The notes beneath the pieces were generated by a model. The model saw nothing but the letters and a program-made list of their open reading frames with translations. It was not told where the DNA came from and searched no databases. Positions 26,101 to 38,485 of a DNA stretch of 64,000 bases are shown one piece after another. The stretch covers positions 19,402,403 through 19,466,402 of the forward strand of contig NC_079898.1 of assembly GCF_024868665.1 (NCBI RefSeq), read 5' to 3'. This stretch comes from Triplophysa rosa. Lineage: Eukaryota; Chordata; Actinopteri; Cypriniformes; Nemacheilidae. The position numbers and the translations under genes are program-made. Each line of letters opens with the position of its first letter. Positions within the stretch are counted from its first letter, which is position 1.

Positions 26101-29100
26101 TTGTTGATCGCGGAATGGGACCGGGTTGGACCTGCACGGTTTCGGCGGGTGGGGCTTCCTGGGTCGCAGCTTGTGGGCTCTCCCTGTTCTTCGTGGACAT
26201 TGCTCGGTGGCTTGGGTCGGGATCACTGAGTGCAGCTATGACACGTCAGAGGAGATCTGGCCCTCCCGGCTGAGCCTGGTTTCTCCCGAGGTTTTTTTCT
26301 CCATTATTCATCATTGGAGTTTGGGTTCCTCGCCACAGCAGTGCAGTGTTGGCTTGCTCACCGGGAGACTGCATTTATTTATTTATTCATTTATTTATTA
26401 GATATTATTTATTAGAATGATCTTGCTTGGTCTATAAACACCATGCACTGTGCTGTGTTTTACCTTTCTGTGTTTTTCTTATTTGCTCCTGTAAAGCTGC
26501 TTTGGAACAATGCACATTGTGAAAAGCGCTATATAAATAAAATTGAATTGAACTATTTATTTATTACTTTTTCAAGTTCATTTCACTGAAATTGTTTGCT
26601 TAATTTCAATTTGTTGCAAGAATCATTTGTTGAATGTAGTAAAGCATGTGTCCACCTGAGATGATCCAGGCCCAGTAAATCTTACCTTGCAGTGCAGTAC
26701 ATGCCAACAGTTTGTCCCGTAGCGCCCCCTCCTGGCTGCAGGTCTGACCGTACAACTCCAGTAGTTCTAATGCTCTGTTCAAATCACTGCTGTTAAGGGC
26801 TTGCTGGAATGCCTCTGCTGCAATAGCTTGCCCCACACTGCCCTGCAGTCCAGAAAACAGCATCCCCACCAAAGTCTTCCCACACAGAGCCGCCCCAAGC
26901 CCCTCCTCTGTTTCAAAAGACACCCCTAGAACTGGCTCAGCCATGACCCGCAGGTACATTCTGAGAACAGGAAAGTTTTTAAGCAAGGCTTCCCCTTCCT
27001 TTGAGATCTGGTCTCCCTCCAGAACCGCTTCTTTACGCCCTGACCCTCTGAAATATGAAGGTAACCCCGACCACCCAGAGGAGGTCGCCCGGGTCACGCC
27101 ACCACGACTGGCACTGAGGCATGCCAGGGTGGCGACGAGGGGTGACCGTGACTTCAGGAAAGTAAGCGCGGATAAAGTGAGAAGAAAAGAAGAAGGAGGG
27201 CATGAAGACGGTGATGGTGGGGAGGTGGAGAGGTTGGGGGATGTCGCAGACATGTCCTCCACTGAGACCTCGGACTCAGAGCTAGGGTCCGAGGTCGTGG
27301 CGGGGTCAGAGAGGTCAAGGGATGGAGCGCACTCCTGTGCACACTGCTGGAGAAGTGAAGCGATGCTGGATGGGGAGAACGCCCCTCCATTTAGCCCTGT
27401 GATTTGCGATGGACCCTGAAACAAAGTTGGGGTCCGTGAATCCCAAAAAGGAAGAGCTTCACAGCAGCGCTGAACGACAACCTGCTGCACGCTTAAACGC
27501 ATTTTCTCCTGCTGCAGAAGAGACAGAACCCTGTACAGAGAGAAATAGAAAGTAAGTTGTCAAAGGCAAACTGGAGACAAGTGTAAATACCAGTTTTAAA
27601 CAGCAATACACTTGTTATGGGATCACCTGAGACAAATGTTAAAGTGATAGTTCACCCAAAAATGAAAATTCTCTCATCATTTACTCACCCTCTTGTCATT
27701 TCAAACCTGTATGACTTTCTTTCTTCTGCAGAACACAAAAGAAGATATTTTGAAGAATGTTAGTAGCCGAACAACAGCGCTACCCATTCACTTGCATTGG
27801 TTTTGTGTCTGTACAATAGAAGTGAATGGGCTCAGCCGTTGTATTCTTCAAAATATCTTCTATCGTGTTCTGCAGATGAATGAAAGTCATACAGGTTTGA
27901 AATGACGAGGGCGACTAAATGATGACAGAATTTTAATTTTTGGCTTAATTTTCACTTTAATATCAGTATTAAAGTAGAACAGAGAGAGATCTTTCCATAC
28001 CTGTCAGGTGACACCTGTCTATCGAACAGCAGGAGTGAGAGGAGCTGGGTGGGCGACTGAAGCAACAGTAAAAGAGGATTGCCCAGTTTCACCCCTGTGC
28101 ACTGATCTGAGATCAGATCACAAACACGTGTCAGACCCAAACATTCAAGTCTCCAAGTACTATAGACATGCTCGTTCAATAATTCAATCAAACAGGTTTA
28201 TTTGAAAATTTTCACTTACCGTCTGACCCCAGACTGCACACTAGTACCGAAGCCAGCACATTGACATAATCAAGAAAGGTGCGTATGTAATCTGGTCTGC
28301 GGGGAGTGCTGTCGGGCTCAAACGGGCAAAGCTGGTCTAAATACTGTAGGAGCTGTTTCATAGCAGTTCGCACCGGGTGGGAATCCAGTTCAGACTGTCT
28401 GAGACCAGCCTGTTCGACCAGCGCCGTCAGGAGAGAACTACCCATCAGTGCATCTACTGGAGAGCCACAGGAGAAGTTGAAACATTCTACGGTCTCGTTT
28501 TCACTATAACTCCATGTGATAAAAACCAAAACGTGGATACCTGTTGTGTTGGTGGCAGAGGTCAGCGTTTGAAGCGTGACCTCCAGACGCTGATACAGGT
28601 TCAAGCGAGAGGCGATACTCTCTTCTGTGATAGTCGAATGACAACACAGCAGCACTTCCTGGGCACTACAGCCAAAGGGGCTGAAGACAACAATCTCCTC
28701 TCCATTATAATCTGGTGAAGAGAGACTACATCAAACCTCAAAATATGAGTGTGTGTGCATGTGTGTGTGTGTGTGTGTGTGTGTGTGGATGTTACAGACC
28801 TGTTTTACTCGTGGCTTTACTGGCGGAGGTTCTGTTGAGGATCTTGCTGATTTGTTGCAGGACTGATGAAAAGCCTCTAATGCCGTTGATGTGAGGAACC
28901 TTTGGATCAACTCGTATGCCTGTCAAAGACAAAATTTTCATTCTAAAAAACATCATAAAAAAACTTTCATTACAATCTTAATAATAACTAATAACCAACT
29001 GATCCAAAATGGTAACCTAGCAACCACCATCTCGCTCACTTCCTCACTAACCTCTGGCTTCCAGAAAGCTGCAGAGTCTTCTCTCAGCAGTCTCGAGTAG

Positions 29101-32100
29101 TTGTCGTGAAGTCTTCCAAAGCTGGCACTGACAACAGGAGAGGTCAAAGGCTCCCATAGCGGCAGGACACAACTCTTCCAAGAGCGGCCGCAGGAGGTCA
29201 GAGGAATCCATGGAGCACTGGGAGAGCCAGAATTCCTCCTCTAGACAGGGTACCGGCCTGGCCGGGGTACTCAGTAGACGGTCAGCCACATCAGAAATGG
29301 AATAGAAGGCCATCCCTGGGGAGAGAGACACAAATATCAGTGCCCACTGATATTTACTGTGATGTCAGTGCTTGCGTGTATGTGTTCATGTGTGACCTGC
29401 GGCGGCTGCACTCCCAATGCTCTTGAGCGTAAATCTGCTGCTGCTGCCCATTCTGGTCCTGCCTGCGGGGGCGACACCCACCGCGCCCAATCCTTCTGAT
29501 GATGATGATGAAGAAAGAGATTGACTCTCTATCTTCTGCTCCACCTGAGCCAGCTCTGCCAAGACCTCGCGGTAGCGGTCCATAAACACCAGTTCACCTG
29601 CACACTCAGAGTTCTCCAAACCATACATCGCAATCACCTAAAAAACAAACAAACCAAAGATTCTTCTCAAAGGTCCAGTGTATGAAATTTAAGGGCATCT
29701 AGCGGTGAAGTTGCGAATTGCAACCAGCAGCTCACTCCACCCCTCCACCCTGTCCTTCGAAGTACTACGGTGGCTGACACAGAACTTAGATGTCATCACG
29801 TTTTCCCTTCTTTGCCAAAAGAGATAACTTATTTACGAAATGCGCTGTGTACAGCGCTTTGTCCGTTTAGGGCTACTGTAGAAACAACATGGCGAATTCC
29901 ATGCAAGAGGACCCGCGGTGTGTGTTGATAGAAATAGCTCATTCTAAGGTAATAAAAACATAACGTTTCATTATGTAAGGTCTTTATACACCTCTGAAGA
30001 CATAGTTATGTATATTATATTGCATTTCTGTCAATAGATCTTCCAAAAAATGACACACAGAACCTTAAATCATCAAATAACGGAAATTATTTTTCACTGA
30101 AAATGTTCACGGGGCACTGCTCTCCTCCCAGACAGTGACATCACTAAAACCTCTCTAGTGTGTTATATTAGAATATGACATCATATCTCACCTGCTGGGC
30201 CTCAATGTAGTTGCCTCTGCGTATACAGGCGATGAGCAGAGACTCAGGAGGCGAGAGCATCGCGGGAACCAGCCAGCTGTGAGGTCCACCACACGGACAC
30301 ACTTCGTTACCACGACACACTGTTCCAACACACACCCCACCATCTGCAAGACGGAATGATGTCACAAAACCAATCACGTACAATTTGACCATAACTATGA
30401 TATTGGTTTGTGTCTTCTGCAAGTGTGCATGCTCTGACCTGAGGCACTGGTGCTGACCTCTCCATTCTGTAGTTCTGAAGAGACTTGACGTTCAGCACGA
30501 TGCCGATAGTTTTTTCTCCTCCTTCGAACACCTGAACTGCTGCTGTCCTGGCGTTTCAGAGGAAGTGCCGGACTGGGAAGTGGGGACGGGAGGTAGAGAC
30601 CATCTACATAGTAATATGGGCATATGCATTAAACACTGACTGACAATGCGTATACCTTCAAAATAGTTCAGCACACAGCCACTGCTCACCATTTCCACTG
30701 CCATGGTTACTAGTAACAATCTGCAGTCTCCACTGGGCCTCTGCTGTGTGTTTGGACAGTCTCTGTAACCTGGTGCTGAAGGTCTCTGCCGTAACAGAAC
30801 ATCCCAGACTTTCTGCCAACTCCACATCGGCAGCAAGCGCCCTGCCGTCCTCCTGGCCGACCCCACACACGCCCTCCAAGCCCTCCCTCACCAGACGTAA
30901 AATCCCCTCCATCACACACAAATCCACCAGAAATCCCTGACACCCTGACAACAGGCGGCGCCACTCAGGGTTCACCTGATCAGACTCTCCGCTTTGGTCA
31001 GATTTAGGCTTGCTGTCCTTTTTCACACCCTCCAGCTGTTCATCCTCTTTTTCTGCTTTTAAGACACCCTGGTCATTGTTTAAGATTTTGGTACTGTTTG
31101 ATTTATTTTTCTCTGCAGTGTTGTTGATTGCGTCAGCTTGGGTTTCTGTGTTGGTGCTGCTCAAATCGGTTTGAAAGTTGAAGTCAGTGTCTGAAAGAAA
31201 GAGGAGGGAGAAGATGTTCTCCAGGAGTTCCAGGCGGAACAATGCTGGAACAGCTTCAAGATACAACTGGCATTCAGATAGGAAGTGCTGGAACAGATCA
31301 GAGCATCCTGGGAGAGGAAAACAAAAAGTAAACTAATAACTGTTCATGAAATACAACTGAGGAACCTTTAATTTTGCATAGTTCTCCAAAATAATGCGGT
31401 TTTACCATAGTAAATATCAAGGAAACATATCACGGTGTCTTATTTTATATTTTATTGCCAACATTAGAAATAAATATAAACGTGAAAAAGAACTGTCAGA
31501 GAGAAACCATACATTGCCATGAGTACACTATGGACATTAGGTATAGATACAATGTTTGTCTAATAAAATAATCAAATCCAACAGCACTGTCACCTTCAGA
31601 TGGCTCCTCCCCCTGACTCGCCTCCATCTGCTGCAAAAGCTCACAATCCTGGAAGTTGGTATGTATGTGCGCATTAACGCAGATGGCATACAGAGCATAC
31701 TTCATCGCACAGAAGCCTTTAAACAGAGTGACATTGCGCTGGACAGAGCTACTGGGTGATGAAGGATCTTCTAAAAACAAGAAACCAAAATGTTCAGGTC
31801 CAATTTAATAAAGGTGTCATTAGATCTGTAAGTCCCCATGAAAGCGTGTGCATCTTATACCTGTCTTCTGTAGAAGTTCCAGCACCTTGTGCTCATCATA
31901 CTTAGCGAGGGGTGTCAGACAGTGCAGCACATAAAGGGCAGAGTGATGGTCCAGCATGTGTAACTGACTCAACAGAGCATCATGGGATATTCCGCTATAC
32001 ACATAAATGAACAAAACGATGATATATTTAGTCATTTGATTAATATGCATCAACATAACACCACACATTAATAAACAATGTACCCATATGTCACACATAA

Positions 32101-35100
32101 ATAAACAACGTGTCCCCATATGTGAAACACAGAAGTCATTATTTGTGATTTACTGCTTCAATGACATTGAATTTAAAGTTTGAAATCAATGTTTAGGAAG
32201 CCGTGCTGTATTTTTTTGTGCTAAATAATAAACTGTAACTGGATTAATTTGGTATTATAAACCTTGAGCTCTGAGAGTGAACAACGTCTTATCCCAAAAA
32301 GGCACAACATCACTTTCACGCACCTTTTATGGAACTGTTCCACGATGGTGGAATGATCTGCCTGTTTCTATAAGAACAGTGGAATCTTTAGTCATCTTTA
32401 AAAATTGGCTAAAGACACGTTTCTTTCGTCAACACCTGACACAATATCACAGACTCCTCTTGCTATCCTTTTACTGTTTTTGTTTAAAAAATTATATTGT
32501 CTATGTGTTTTTATTTGTATTAGCTTCGTGCACTGTGTGCGCATACGCATTGCTGCCCTTTTGTTGCACTGATTGCTTCCATTGTTATGCCTCATTTGTA
32601 AGTCTGCTAAATGACTAAATGTAAATGTGAATGAACAAAATTTGAGTACTGTATACCGAAATCTCTCATATAATCTATATTTTACAACGATAAACACGAA
32701 TAGCCTATTTTTGGCAATGTCAATAGCTTTGTGTTGAAAGTACATAATACAGAGATGTGAATGAACTGTTATCACAATGACACGGGTTCCCCTTTCATTG
32801 TGAGTGCAAGATGTGCTTTTGCATCAGTACGTGCATTAAAGATGTTTTACTCACGGATTGTTCTGGTCGCACCACTCTAAAACATCAAGCTGAGAGGACA
32901 GCGTGCAAGCTAACTCACTCAATACTGAATCATTGCTCTGGGGCTACACAGAGAAGAAGAAAACCTTATTCATTCATTTACACATTATTCATGTTCATAC
33001 ACAATATTTATTCATGCATACACAACTGCATCACATGATGAGGTCATTTCCGGCTCTCACAACATGAGACAAAATAGTCTGAATGTTGTGTCTCATCTTT
33101 ATGACTAAGGTTCACCTCAGCTGTAGTGTTTCTGCAAAGATGACATGTTTGTGAAATAAACAAGTGTAGATCATCACCACACCTTAGCCGAAGGGGATTT
33201 TTAAAGTGTGGCTTTCAAGATTACACCATTAACACTGCCTGCTATGAAACAGCAAAAAGAACAGCAGTCCCTAACAAACAGCACAAAAGAGAGACTGAGA
33301 ACCTGTAACTTTAGAGGTTTATGTGAAGTCTTTCAGGTATTTAAAGCTTTTGCTTTTGTTACTTAAAACCTTTTTTTAAGTGATGCCTTGCTTCTTTTTC
33401 TAAAATGGTATTCTCAAGCTCAGGCATGTCAAAGGACTCCCCAAGTTTTTGAAGCACTCTAGCAAGTAAATACTAGATAACCTCAAGCAAACTGTATATT
33501 CCAGTTTAGGAAGTGGGTCATTCTTGGATGGGTCAGGCTTAAGTCTGCAAGGTAGACCAGACATCAGGTCACGTACGATTACTAACCTGTTGATGATATA
33601 GGACTCTAAGAAGGGTTTTGGCAGAATGAAGGCTCTGACAATGCATCCAGCCTAACAACAACAAGAGGCGGGACAAAGGCTGAAACTCCGCCTGCAATAA
33701 TGCGTCCAGTTTGGTGAACTCCTCCCTCTTTATGAGATCTAGAGCAGTAAGCTGCACACATTCACACAATGCACACAAGTAGATGTATTAGTGCAATAAT
33801 ATGGCTTAAAAACACAATAAAAAAGACAGTACTGATGGTGCACAAGTGTAACAGTTTACATAATAATAGAAAGGGTTTAACTTAGGTGCTTAAATGCAGG
33901 CCTCTGTTTGCATACACCTACCAAAACCTGCTCCAGAAAGTGCTTTCCACTGCTCAAACACTCAAAGTAAATGGCTTTCCAGACCAGACGTGTGTTGTCA
34001 TGACAGCACAAGCCAAGCATGACTCTCTCCTGATCATGCAAGTCAGCTATGAGAGAACAGAGTTTTAGATATATAAACAGCAATATCACAAGCAAATGGT
34101 GTGACAACTGAGAATGATTTGGGAGGGAACTGTGACCACATGAGCAGAAGTGTCAACAGCTAATAAGAACGTAGAGGACATTAAAAAAACGTGGGTTTTA
34201 CTTCCTTAAAAAAACTCAACTAAAACACAAATTAAAAGCAATGCCATTGTATCCCTATGGTGGCTTATCTTACAAAATGGAGTTGACTAACTTGACTTAA
34301 AGGGATAGTTCACCAGAGTATGAAAATTTTGTCATTTATATATTACGTATATATTATATTTGGATGAATGCTTGTCTCCAAACAGATCTCAACTTCCATT
34401 GACTCCCATAGTATTTATTTTCCCTACCATGGCAGTAAATGGGGGATGAGATCTGTTTGGTTACATTCTTCCAAATATCTTCGTTTGTGTTTAGCAGAAC
34501 AAAGAAATTTATACAGGTTTGGAACAACATGAGGGTGAGTAAATGATGACAGAATTTTCACTTTTGGGTGAACTGTCCCTTTAAAAGGTCCTGTCAGTCC
34601 CATATAGACAATGATGTTGGGATATGATGGCTTTAACAGCTTATGTGTGTGGAAAATGTTTAGATGATTTTTCAACTAAATTCATTTGATTTTACAAGGT
34701 GAATTTACAAGGTGTATTATTGGGGGAGAAAATGGTAGCCAAGGTTCAGTTTAGCTATCTGTGTTAGCATAGTAAACTCCTCTTACCCTGTGTTTGTGAA
34801 GACTCTCTCAACATTTTCTCTTTGAGCAGTCTGAGCGACGTGGCGCTGTATGCTTTCAACAGAGCATGATCCTGCGGCCTCAGCAGACATCCCAGAATCC
34901 TCTCCTCTGTCATGGGCCCATCTCTCGCTGACCACAAGCCCTCCCACAGGGTCTCCAGCTGAGCCCCCGACCTCTCCGACCCCCACGATGCCAAAGCCAA
35001 CGCTGAACACAAGTCCTGCACCCATCTCCCATTCCTTTTCTCAGCAGGTATGTTCACCTGCTCGGTGAGGTGCTGGATGAAGATGTCCTGTAAGGTGTGG

Positions 35101-36233
35101 TCTCTGGAGCGATCTGCGTGCTGAAGGAAACTGATGAGAGAACAGACAAGGCGTGGCTGATTTCGGATTAACAGGGAACGGAGGCAGGACAGAACGGCAG
35201 CACTCAATGGAGAGGCGCGATCGGACGAAATCTTGCGTTTTACTTGTTCAGATTGTAAGAAGGCCTTGTGGAGCTCCTATGGAAGATATAGGAAGGAGGA
35301 CATTTATTATATTTTGCCAGCATGTGTTTTATGTTCTAGTCTAGTTGAACCCTACTTATGAGTTAACAAGACAAGGGTATTCAGTATTTGCCGACTAGAA
35401 GCAAGTGCAAAAGTTAAATGTCTTGCTCAACAACACAACAGCTGATAGAGTGGACCCTTATCAGAGTTCAAAGAAAAGTTGAATAATACAAACACATAGA
35501 AGGCAACATTGATTGGTATTACAGTTCCTACCTCAAGTACAGTCTGTGGAACATCTCCCAGCTCCTCTAAGAGCAACAAGAACTCAAGTTCTTTCTTCAC
35601 AGACCTGCTCACCTGAATAGAAAGTCACCACATTCAAAACAGGATTACAAACAAAAAAACTCATAACAGCTTTCAGTTCTTTCTGCATGGAGCATGAATT
35701 ATTTTAGGACGAACCCAACCCACGCACCTTTATTTTAGTCAGTTTCTTCAGGATTTGAAGCCAGTACCAGGCCAGTTTGTGAGGGCTGCCCACTGATTCC
35801 CACCTGTGTAAAGAAACAAATGTGTCTCCTAAAATAACTTCAACCTTTGGAACAATATGTTGAGCATCTTTTTCTTTACAACAATAATTTATCAAGATAA
35901 TTTATTACATCAAATATACTACATCAACGCATTGGTAACATTAATTTCCCATGCTTGATATAAATAAATTAAGATCTAATGAACTATTGTTTTACTGGCA
36001 TTTGTAAGAGATAACTTAATGTTCACACAACTGCTGACTCACTTTAGGGGGTACGGGTGTGTAACGAGGGCTTTAACGATGTCGCGCGGGTCATGCGGAT
36101 TATCTCCGCGCGCATCGCCCAGTTGACATACGCAGGCTGCCGCGAGCTCCCACTCCCCGCGCTGCAAACACCGCGTGAAGAAACCGAAGAGCTCCTGTCT
36201 GGAGGTCTCCTCCTCACGACCAAATGGATGCAT
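17149..36233 (-). CDS. zfyve26: ZFYVE26 (spastizin / FYVE-CENT), complete
   Basis: A PI3P-binding protein that partners spatacsin (SPG11) and AP-5 in autophagic lysosome reformation and endosomal sorting; it also acts in cytokinesis. Human loss causes spastic paraplegia 15. Forty coding exons join in frame to 7710 nt, 2569 aa (human about 2539). Exons in transcript order: 36233-36043, 35803-35728, 35612-35532, 35276-34787, 34046-33922, 33751-33587, 32943-32855, 31994-31861, 31770-31594, 31307-30690, 30603-30439, 30343-30192, 29637-29397, 29315-29052, 28919-28800, 28711-28541, 28456-28220, 28106-28001, 27530-26686, 25507-25311, 25186-25082, 24787-24665, 24556-24383, 24295-24046, 23741-23649, 23481-23312, 23233-23100, 23006-22978, 22647-22511, 22362-22142, 22046-21899, 21790-21581, 20595-20380, 20272-20075, 19993-19797, 19641-19479, 18899-18840, 18753-18571, 17511-17461, 17352-17149. 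The start is [19 protein letters not shown] and the stop TGA is at 17149-17151. Most of the protein is helical and repeat-like. Least certain: the 24665/24557 intron borders, the exon 7 acceptor (two in-frame choices) and a GTTCTG donor at 20379-20374. Confidence 0.96.
18220..18530. repeat. GC-richer repeat-like block in zfyve26 intron
   Basis: An island with many 'gcgac' words (tagcgacat, gagcgacat, tggcgacag, gcgacacacagcgacac) in an otherwise AT-rich intron between exons 18571-18753 and 17461-17511. It looks like a transposon fragment; I could not define its ends or family. Antisense open frames continuing from exon 38 into it are read-through. Confidence 0.35.
19000..19152 (+). repeat. 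tRNA-derived SINE
   Basis: The B-box-like GGTCGCGGGTTCGATCCCA at 19042-19060 is well preserved. It is followed by 'aatgcaatgtaagtcgctaa' and then 'aagcgtctgccaaatgcata', the standard tail. It lies in a zfyve26 intron. The A-box half is decayed, so this is not a functional tRNA gene. Confidence 0.7.
21118..21519 (-). mobile_element. ~400-bp TTAA-flanked MITE (family B, copy 1)
   Basis: Bounded by TTAAAGGTGCATTGTGTGA and CCACATTGCTCCTTTAA, which are inverted repeats. The interior shares long stretches with the elements at 29669-30068 and 52914-53305, in the reverse orientation to those. It includes 'ctgtgtcagccaccatagt' and 'gtcatgtttctacagtagcc'. It sits in the zfyve26 intron between exons 20380-20595 and 21581-21790 and has no coding capacity. 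Confidence 0.8.
23100..23481 (-). other. zfyve26: FYVE zinc finger coding block of zfyve26
   Basis: Two exons (23481-23312 and 23233-23100) encode the FYVE domain. The pieces are [13 protein letters not shown], the hallmark [13 protein letters not shown] directly after the splice, and later VCDQCYNFF. Four CxxC-type cysteine pairs bind two zinc ions. The basic RRHHCRRCG patch is the PI3P headgroup pocket, so lipid binding should be intact. A 29-nt microexon (23006-22978) follows. Confidence 0.95.
25890..26239. repeat. Segment bounded by nested perfect inverted repeats
   Basis: ATAGCTGCACTCAGTGA (25890-25906) is the perfect reverse complement of 26223-26239. Nearer the centre, CAGACAACAGAGGAA (26034-26048) is the perfect complement of 26086-26100. 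The arms between are G/T-rich on the same strand and do not pair. It lies in a zfyve26 intron directly upstream of an L2-type 3' end. Probably a transposon, family unknown. Confidence 0.6.
26240..26547 (+). mobile_element. L2-type LINE 3' end
   Basis: Contains 'gagatctggccctcccggct', 'gagcctggtttctcccgagg', 'tttgggttcctcgcc' and the terminal 'gaaaagcgctatataaataa', the conserved 3' end seen on cyprinid L2 elements. The second and last motifs match the LINE remnant at 7495-9412. It is 5' truncated with no ORF left. Confidence 0.75.
27639..27960. mobile_element. Fold-back MITE, 'TTCACCCAAAAATGAAAATT' family
   Basis: Begins TTAAAGTGATAGTTCACCC. The right half is the near-complement (aaaatatcttc / gaagatatttt; catacaggtttgaaatgac). 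The right end has decayed (ggcttaattttcactttaa). It is in the zfyve26 intron between exons 26686-27530 and 28001-28106. Confidence 0.82.
28748..28788. repeat. (GT)n microsatellite
   Basis: About 20 GT units with one interruption, immediately beside the zfyve26 exon at 28800-28919, on its donor side. Confidence 0.85.
29669..30068 (+). mobile_element. ~400-bp MITE (family B, copy 2)
   Basis: Starts AAAGGTCCAGTGTATGAAATT and ends with 'cacacagaaccttaa'. It shares 'gtccgtttagggctactgta' and 'cacctctgaagacatagtta' with the copies at 21118 (reverse) and 52914 (same orientation). It is in a zfyve26 intron. Confidence 0.8.
32270..32632 (+). mobile_element. Non-LTR retrotransposon 3' fragment
   Basis: The + strand encodes a C-terminal RT-associated motif ([20 protein letters not shown], then [10 protein letters not shown]) and ends in the tail 'gtaagtctgctaaatgacta' / 'aatgtaaatg'. 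It is a LINE end inside a zfyve26 intron, antisense to the gene; everything upstream is deleted. Confidence 0.7.
34297..34584. mobile_element. Fold-back MITE, 'TTCACCC' family, left arm decayed
   Basis: TTAAAGGGATAGTTCACC at left and GGTGAACTGTCCCTTTAA at right, with the right arm well kept (gaacaaagaaatttatacag, ggtttggaacaa). Part of the left arm is replaced or deleted. It is in a zfyve26 intron. Confidence 0.8.
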
Positions 36234-36278
36234 GACAGTCCACTTTCCTTCAACGGTCCGTTGACTCTGAGGTAAATC
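36234..36278 (-). other. zfyve26: zfyve26 5' UTR, inferred splice acceptor
   Basis: On the minus strand AACTTCTAG ends at 36279 and leaves 45 nt of leader before the ATG. A matching donor GTAAGTGC lies at 36898-36891, so an untranslated first exon would start at 36899 and run rightward to roughly 36970. Inferred from splice signals only. Confidence 0.5.
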
Positions 36279-38485
36279 CTAGAAGTTCCACATCTAACAC
36301 AAGAGATGGCAAATTAGATTGACAAATACAAAGTAAGGCTAAAACAAAATGCACTGAAAGGATTAAGTCGATACAATTTAGATGTAACATTACTTGTTTC
36401 AATATGGGATATAAAATCATGACTTAAAAAGGGACTTGAAATAAAGTGTCATTTCGCAACGCATGCCCATCTCATGACCCGGTTTGTGACTGTCATGAAA
36501 GAGAAATCCAATTACATATAATCAATAAACCCAGATTAAATTGGCTTTATAGTCCTAAAGACAAGGCACGCGGTTTGTTTAATGAAATGAAGTAAGAACA
36601 GCAGAAAAGATTGGATATTGACAAGACATACAAATATAATTGCAGCAGAAAAAAAGTTTAATTTTCAAACGTGAAAGAAAAAACACTCTTTCTCGGATTT
36701 CCAACGTGTTTATCACTTGCTTGCACACTTGTATGTTTTAACAATACTTTAAAGTGAAAGAATGACAACAACTGACTGTGCGACTTGAAAATAACAGCTT
36801 TGAGAGGTGTTAAACACCTCTCGAACTTAAACCCCTAAACTCTGCAAAATGCTTTTACACCGAATCTTGAAGGACGGCTTAATTAAATCAGCACTTACGA
36901 TTAAAGTTTGTCCTTTATCTCAGCCTAAAGACTTCATATGCGCTTCACATCAGCTGTATGTAACGTTAGCCATGAGAGAGTAGAGTCATGTGACCTGACC
37001 AGCTGACTCAAGAGCTGTCAGTTCAAGGGTCAAAACAATAGACAGAAAAGACGTGACTTTTTGCCCCAGAATAAGTATTCAAATAATAATTGTCATGTTT
37101 AAGCAGTTTGCTGTGATTCTGTGACCATTTAATGCCTATAATCGTTCCTAGTGTCATTATTCACGTGTAAAATGTTGCTCAGACCGTTGCTAATGCAGCA
37201 CAGCCGAGTATCACGTGGTATCTGATACTGAGCGCTGGTAGGATGAGTCCTTTTCATATATTTTTAGGATTTTTTATCGAGATTTCACGCACTAAACGTT
37301 TGGAGTAATGTTGAATGTTGTTAAATTAAAAATAAATACATTAATACCTTGAATAATTTCTAGAATAAGAGGGAAAAAGAAATGTGGTCCGGCTCATGAA
37401 GAAAACCCCTTTGAGCCGACAGACGCCCCCTGCCGGAGTAATATTTAAAGTGAAGTGAAAGTGAAGTATTGTCGCGTTATAAATAAATATTTCCCACACA
37501 AATGTGTAGTCATCTCATCTGTTTCTTTAATAAATTGACTGTCTTACTGTTAAAAACAAGTGTTATATACAAATTATGGCTGATGATGCGACAGTTATTT
37601 TAGTATTTTGCGAGATAGCAGCAACATGTAGGCAGACAATATATGCACATTTAATTGTACTCATTGACAAAGCAAAGCAAAGAAATTATACTGAACTGAG
37701 TGAAGTGTGTTATAGCTGCTCTTTTGCATGATAATAGCAGAAGGAAATGTGATCAGTAATTTGGCGCTTAAACCATGGAAACTCTCACTGGGTGGTAAAA
37801 AACATATTGCGGTGCTGGACAGGTTGGATGGGAATGTGAAACAATACACCTGTTGGGAGCTGATTATGTCTCTTGAGTATGTTGTCGTTGTTTGTGATTC
37901 CACAGTTAGCAGTTATTCCCAGTTGGAATACTGTTTATCTTGATATAATATAGGCATAGTTTGGAATAATCCAAATACTTAGAACATTGTTAAAGAGTAA
38001 ATATACTTACCTGGTTTAGCTAACATAATTTGTACTCTTATTTATTTACGTAATTAATTGTATTCCTATTATTTGTTTCTTGAATCATGAAACAGGGCTG
38101 GTTTAATTTGACACGTACGCTACCTCACAATTAGCAATCATGGGCTTTAAATGTAGGCTAGATGATGGGTTTTAGGGGATTTGTAACATTTGAAAAGTGA
38201 AAAAAGTGAAGCAAGTAACATGCGTGCTAGTTGCATAAATATACTGTTTTTAGTGTTTTTATTAATATTTTGAATAGTGTTGACTATGCCACCACTGTAT
38301 GACATCATCACTGGCCAGACTGAGACGGTTTCTATAGAAACGCGGAGCAGCGAGGCGGGGTTCGCACATTCAGTGCCGGCCTCGCGCACCGTGATGATCA
38401 ATCGCGTGCGTGACAGCTATTGTCCTCGCGCTTTAAACGCAACACCTGCACAACAGAGTTAAAAGCCACTGCGACAGAGGAAATC
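36279..38485. promoter_or_regulatory. Divergent zfyve26 / lgalsl-like upstream interval
   Basis: No exon-like coding is seen beyond the possible zfyve26 leader exon. E-boxes of the lysosomal (CLEAR-like) type occur at 36985-36994 (GTCATGTGAC), 37161-37167 (TCACGTG) and 37211-37217 (TCACGTG), just upstream of the likely zfyve26 start. A CpG-richer patch at about 38335-38450 precedes the galectin-like gene. No repeat element is recognised here. Confidence 0.45.

Noticed and set aside
26943..27419. 158-codon open frame on the + strand
   Set aside because: Exact antisense shadow of the 845-nt zfyve26 exon (26686-27530), which is GC-rich and therefore open in other frames.
36057..36275. 72-codon + strand ORF over the first zfyve26 exon
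   Set aside because: Antisense shadow of a CpG-rich first coding exon that matches the zfyve26 N-terminus.
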